Notes under the pieces: generated by a model | Told to the model about the DNA's origin: nothing | Database searches by the model: none | Seen by the model: only the letters and a program-made list of their open reading frames with translations | Shown here: positions 61,791 through 64,000 of the stretch, in pieces | How the letters are laid out: each line of letters opens with the position of its first letter | Position numbering within the stretch: the first letter of the stretch is position 1 | Source: UBA6168 sp964643005 | GTDB lineage: Bacteria > Bacteroidota > Bacteroidia > Chitinophagales > Saprospiraceae | Direction: 5' to 3' | Length of the DNA stretch: 64,000 nt | Assembly: GCA_964643005.1 (NCBI GenBank) | Contig: CAZXQI010000001.1 | Span: forward strand, 25,028 to 89,027 | Translations under genes and position numbers: made by a program

Positions 61791-61911
61791 TAGTTTGTAT
61801 CATTGCCGCCCTGGCCGCCAGCTTATTAAATACTTAGCCTGCCCTAAGCAAACACCGAAACTCCTGCCGCACCCCGAATGCCTTTCTTGTTTACTTCTAA
61901 AATTCAAACTC

Positions 61912-62328
61912 ATGGCTTATAAAATCAGCAGGGTAGAATACTACAACATCACGGTACAGGATCAATTGGGCGAAGCCTATAAACTATCGGCAGAGTTGAA
62001 AAAATTGGGGATTGACATGTATGCCTTTTCGGTTATCCCTTTGGGGACGAATGCGACCCAACTCATTGTGTTCCCTGACGACACGCTTAAATTGTCGAAT
62101 GAGCTGCGCCTGGCTGGACAAAAGCCAGACGGACCGCACAAAGCCCTGCTCGTTCAAGGCGACGACGAACCCGGCGTCTTAGTTGATATTCACATGAAGC
62201 TCTACGGCGCTGAAGTCAATATTTCGGCGGCGCACGGAGTGACCGACGGCAGGGGCAGATTCGGCTACGTCATTTATCTGAGGGCTGAAGATTTTGAAAA
62301 AGCCGCTCAGGTATTGGGCGTCAACTAA
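61912..62328 (+). CDS. ACT-domain-like protein
   Basis: A 138-residue soluble protein. Two betaalphabeta-type halves are visible: YYNITVQDQLGEAYKLSAELKKLGI in the first and EPGVLVDIHMKLYGAEVNISAAHGVTDGRGRFGYVIYL in the second. The second resembles an ACT domain, in which Gly and Asp near the turn bind an amino acid. ACT proteins of this size usually act as free-standing regulators of amino-acid enzymes. The ATG at 61912 is preferred over earlier in-frame starts, which give no conserved sequence. It is next to glutamate dehydrogenase and convergent with the decarboxylase, overlapping its 3' end by 8 bp. Confidence 0.75.
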   Translation: MAYKISRVEYYNITVQDQLGEAYKLSAELKKLGIDMYAFSVIPLGTNATQLIVFPDDTLKLSNELRLAGQKPDGPHKALLVQGDDEPGVLVDIHMKLYGAEVNISAAHGVTDGRGRFGYVIYLRAEDFEKAAQVLGVN

Positions 62329-63787
62329 GCTCCTGCGACAACGCTTCCGTTCCATTTTTAAAAATTTCCAATAAGATATCAATCTCTCGCAGGTGAGTCC
62401 GGAAACTCAGGACGGCGAGACGTATCCACACCTGCCCATCAATAGTCGTGGAGGAAACGAAGATGCGGCCATCGCATTGCACGTAATCCACAAGGCGGCG
62501 GTTGAACTCGTTGACGTCTCCACTTTTTGGAACGAAGCGATAAGTGCAGACTGATAAATCGGGGAACGGCCCCACCTCGAACCCCAGCTTTTGGATTTCC
62601 TGATAAAAGTATCTGCAGAGTAGAATTTTCTCTTCCAATGCGGCTTTGAACGGCGCCACGCCATAGAGCTGTAATGGGAGCCACAGCCGCAGACCCCGCC
62701 AGTGCTTGGTCAGTTCGGGCGATAGATCGGCGGGGCTTGGTTCTTCTGTTGCGGCTAGGGCGTCTTGTAGGTAGCTCGCCTGGTAGTAGTGGCTTTCCAA
62801 TTCCGCCTTCATATTTTTTACCAAAATAGTCCCCAGGCCGTAGGGCAAAAACAAACCCTTGTGCGGATCAATGGCAATTGAGTCTGCCCGCTCAATGCCT
62901 TTGAACTGTTGCTTTACCGTAGAGCCGTCGGGATTTTCTACATCGGCTAAGAGGAAGAAACCACCGTAGGCGGCATCCACATGGAACCACAATTTATGCT
63001 CCTCACAGATGCTGGCAATTTTGTTGAGCGGATCCATGGAACCCGTATTAGTGGTACCTGCCGAGGCGACCACGAGGAAGGGATTAAGCCCGTCGGCGAT
63101 ATCCTTATCTGTCAGCTCGGCTAACTTAGTAGCGTCCATGCGGAGGTGCTCGTCCATAGGAACCTGGCGAATGATGGCCTGAGCCATTCCGCCAATGCGG
63201 ATGGCTTTGTGTACGCAGTGGTGAACCTGCCCAGTGAGATAGACGACTGATTTTCTGACTTTCTCAGGGGTGATGTGCATGGAATCCCTAGCGGTAACAA
63301 AGGCGATGAGATTGGCGATAGAGCCTCCGCTCGTCAGATTGCCGAGCGCCGTTTCCGGAAACCCCACTATTTTACACATCCACCGGATGACCATGTTCTC
63401 AATGCGCACAGCGGCGGGACCGCTGAAAAACACGCCGGCGTACTCGTTCGTCACTGCCGCTATGTAATCGCCCAGAGCGCCTGGATAAATGCCTCCTCCC
63501 GGGATATAGCCCAAATGCCCGCCCGAGGCCGGCCTCAGCCCCGAATTAGTCAGGTGTCGGCGCAGAATATCCAAAACCTCCTCCATCGGCCTGGGCTTAT
63601 CGCCAGGTTGAAAATTGAGAATGCCCTCGGCGTGGCTTTCATCCAGCGTGAATGCCTTCCTCGTCGGCAGGCTGTCTATGTAATCGTGAGCATAAGCTCG
63701 CACCTGCTCGTGCCAGGTATTTCTAACCTCTGGCCTGGGCTCTAATTCTTCCGAGGCTTTAGCCAGTTGTTCTAATTTGTCGCGCAT
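62321..63787 (-). CDS. group II PLP-dependent amino acid decarboxylase
   Basis: A 488-residue fold-type I PLP enzyme of the aromatic-L-amino-acid/glutamate decarboxylase superfamily. HVDAAYGGFFLLAD (about 252-265) holds the Asp that binds the pyridine nitrogen, and SIAIDPHKGLFLPYG (about 285-299) the PLP lysine. The N-terminal NTWHEQVRAYAHDYIDSLPTRKAF and the DAAYG/DPHKGL pair match the tyrosine/tryptophan/DOPA decarboxylase side of the family more than glutamate decarboxylase. Substrate is undetermined; the product would be an amine. It has a -7 box 45 bp upstream. Confidence 0.9.
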   Translation of the reverse strand: MRDKLEQLAKASEELEPRPEVRNTWHEQVRAYAHDYIDSLPTRKAFTLDESHAEGILNFQPGDKPRPMEEVLDILRRHLTNSGLRPASGGHLGYIPGGGIYPGALGDYIAAVTNEYAGVFFSGPAAVRIENMVIRWMCKIVGFPETALGNLTSGGSIANLIAFVTARDSMHITPEKVRKSVVYLTGQVHHCVHKAIRIGGMAQAIIRQVPMDEHLRMDATKLAELTDKDIADGLNPFLVVASAGTTNTGSMDPLNKIASICEEHKLWFHVDAAYGGFFLLADVENPDGSTVKQQFKGIERADSIAIDPHKGLFLPYGLGTILVKNMKAELESHYYQASYLQDALAATEEPSPADLSPELTKHWRGLRLWLPLQLYGVAPFKAALEEKILLCRYFYQEIQKLGFEVGPFPDLSVCTYRFVPKSGDVNEFNRRLVDYVQCDGRIFVSSTTIDGQVWIRLAVLSFRTHLREIDILLEIFKNGTEALSQELS

Positions 63788-64000
63788 GATATTTTATTCT
63801 AAAAAAGATTTTTTTGAAAATTGAAAACTTGCAAAAGTAAAAGGACGGGAATAAAACGCCGCCAATTCACTCTAATTGAAGGATAGCCTTATTGGATGCG
63901 CTGCAGTTTTTATGGTTTTGTCGCCCAGGAAACAGTAGCGCCTGGCTTTTTTTAAATCCAAAGAGACCTCAACTCAAGCGCCAGAAAAAAGGAGAGAATA
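63788..64000. other. region upstream of the decarboxylase
   Basis: Runs to the window edge. It holds the decarboxylase -7 box and a T7-G-A4 tract. No ORF continues off the end that I can support. Confidence 0.4.
63832..63839 (-). promoter_or_regulatory. candidate decarboxylase promoter, -7 box
   Basis: TACTTTTG on the minus strand matches TAnnTTTG; the leader would be about 38 nt. No TTG at the usual -33 spacing. Confidence 0.45.

Noticed and set aside
1..64000. tRNA genes
   Set aside because: A few GTTCGAA-like stretches occur (9730, 20844, 31212, 31589), but none is set in a cloverleaf with an acceptor stem.
1..64000. CRISPR arrays or other regularly spaced repeats
   Set aside because: No set of three or more equal direct repeats with regular spacers was found; the only tandem copies are the A-tract pair at recA.

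Overview
The window looks like a chromosomal segment of a Bacteroidota bacterium. A member of the Saprospiria (Lewinella/Haliscomenobacter-like) would fit, but the class is inference. The signs are: a type IX secretion (T9SS) C-terminal sorting domain, TonB-dependent receptors with carboxypeptidase-regulatory-like N-termini, DUF2911, DUF4153 and FadL-like outer-membrane proteins, and promoters of the TTG-N19-TAnnTTTG type seen directly upstream of recA and other genes. Starts rarely have a Shine-Dalgarno sequence, and TTG starts occur. I found no rRNA, tRNA, CRISPR array, phage or intact insertion sequence. Most genes are housekeeping or envelope genes.

Layout. 1-2.7 kb: 5' part of a TonB-dependent receptor, a DUF3592-like membrane protein, an SDR oxidoreductase. 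2.9-7.5 kb: the cell-elongation operon mreB-mreC-mreD-mrdA (minus strand), without rodA behind it. 7.7-12 kb: an M16-family protein lacking the zinc motif, a flavin reductase-like protein, dnaX. 12.3-19 kb: DUF2911 protein, mutL with a small membrane protein and a glycosyltransferase upstream, a GlsB-like protein, rsmG, recA. 19-21.4 kb: a 78-residue protein, then 1.7 kb without a convincing gene that holds a palindrome, hairpins and a terminator just ahead of a cation efflux (CDF) gene. 22.7-25.3 kb: a secreted GH2-PA14 glycosidase ending in a 20-bp perfect hairpin terminator. 25.4-30.6 kb: two paralogous TPR-type envelope proteins, an outer-membrane protein and coaX. 31.4-35.3 kb: DUF4153 protein, and an OmpA lipoprotein coupled to a PLP dehydratase. 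35.6-42.9 kb: ferredoxin, FadL-like porin and several envelope proteins. 43.2-46.9 kb: trans-sulfuration enzyme, RluD-type pseudouridine synthase, LuxC-like acyl-CoA reductase. 46.9-52.9 kb: a T9SS-exported esterase-fold protein that lacks its nucleophile, beside a TonB receptor; then a ZIP transporter and a PAP2 phosphatase. 53.3-57.9 kb: a propeller-like exported protein with a stop codon inside its signal peptide, an Ogt-type methyltransferase, kynureninase, and a dead Rpn/YhgA-like nuclease gene. 58-63.8 kb: ccmB-ccmC-ccmD-gdhA, an ACT-domain protein and a group II amino acid decarboxylase.

How the parts relate. MreBCD and PBP2 build the lateral wall. CcmB/C/D handle haem for cytochrome c maturation (no ccmA, E, F or H here). 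The CDF and ZIP genes move metals in opposite directions. The TonB receptor and T9SS protein form an outer-membrane pair. Glutamate dehydrogenase, the ACT protein, the decarboxylase, kynureninase, the trans-sulfuration enzyme and the PLP dehydratase make the window rich in amino-acid metabolism.

I saw no obvious defence or mobile system. The most unusual signals are small: the nonsense codon in a signal peptide, the nucleophile-less T9SS esterase, a CcmC with an inserted periplasmic domain, an attenuator-like leader ahead of the CDF gene, repeated T-tract/A-tract elements between genes, and strong enrichment of the palindrome GGCGCC.
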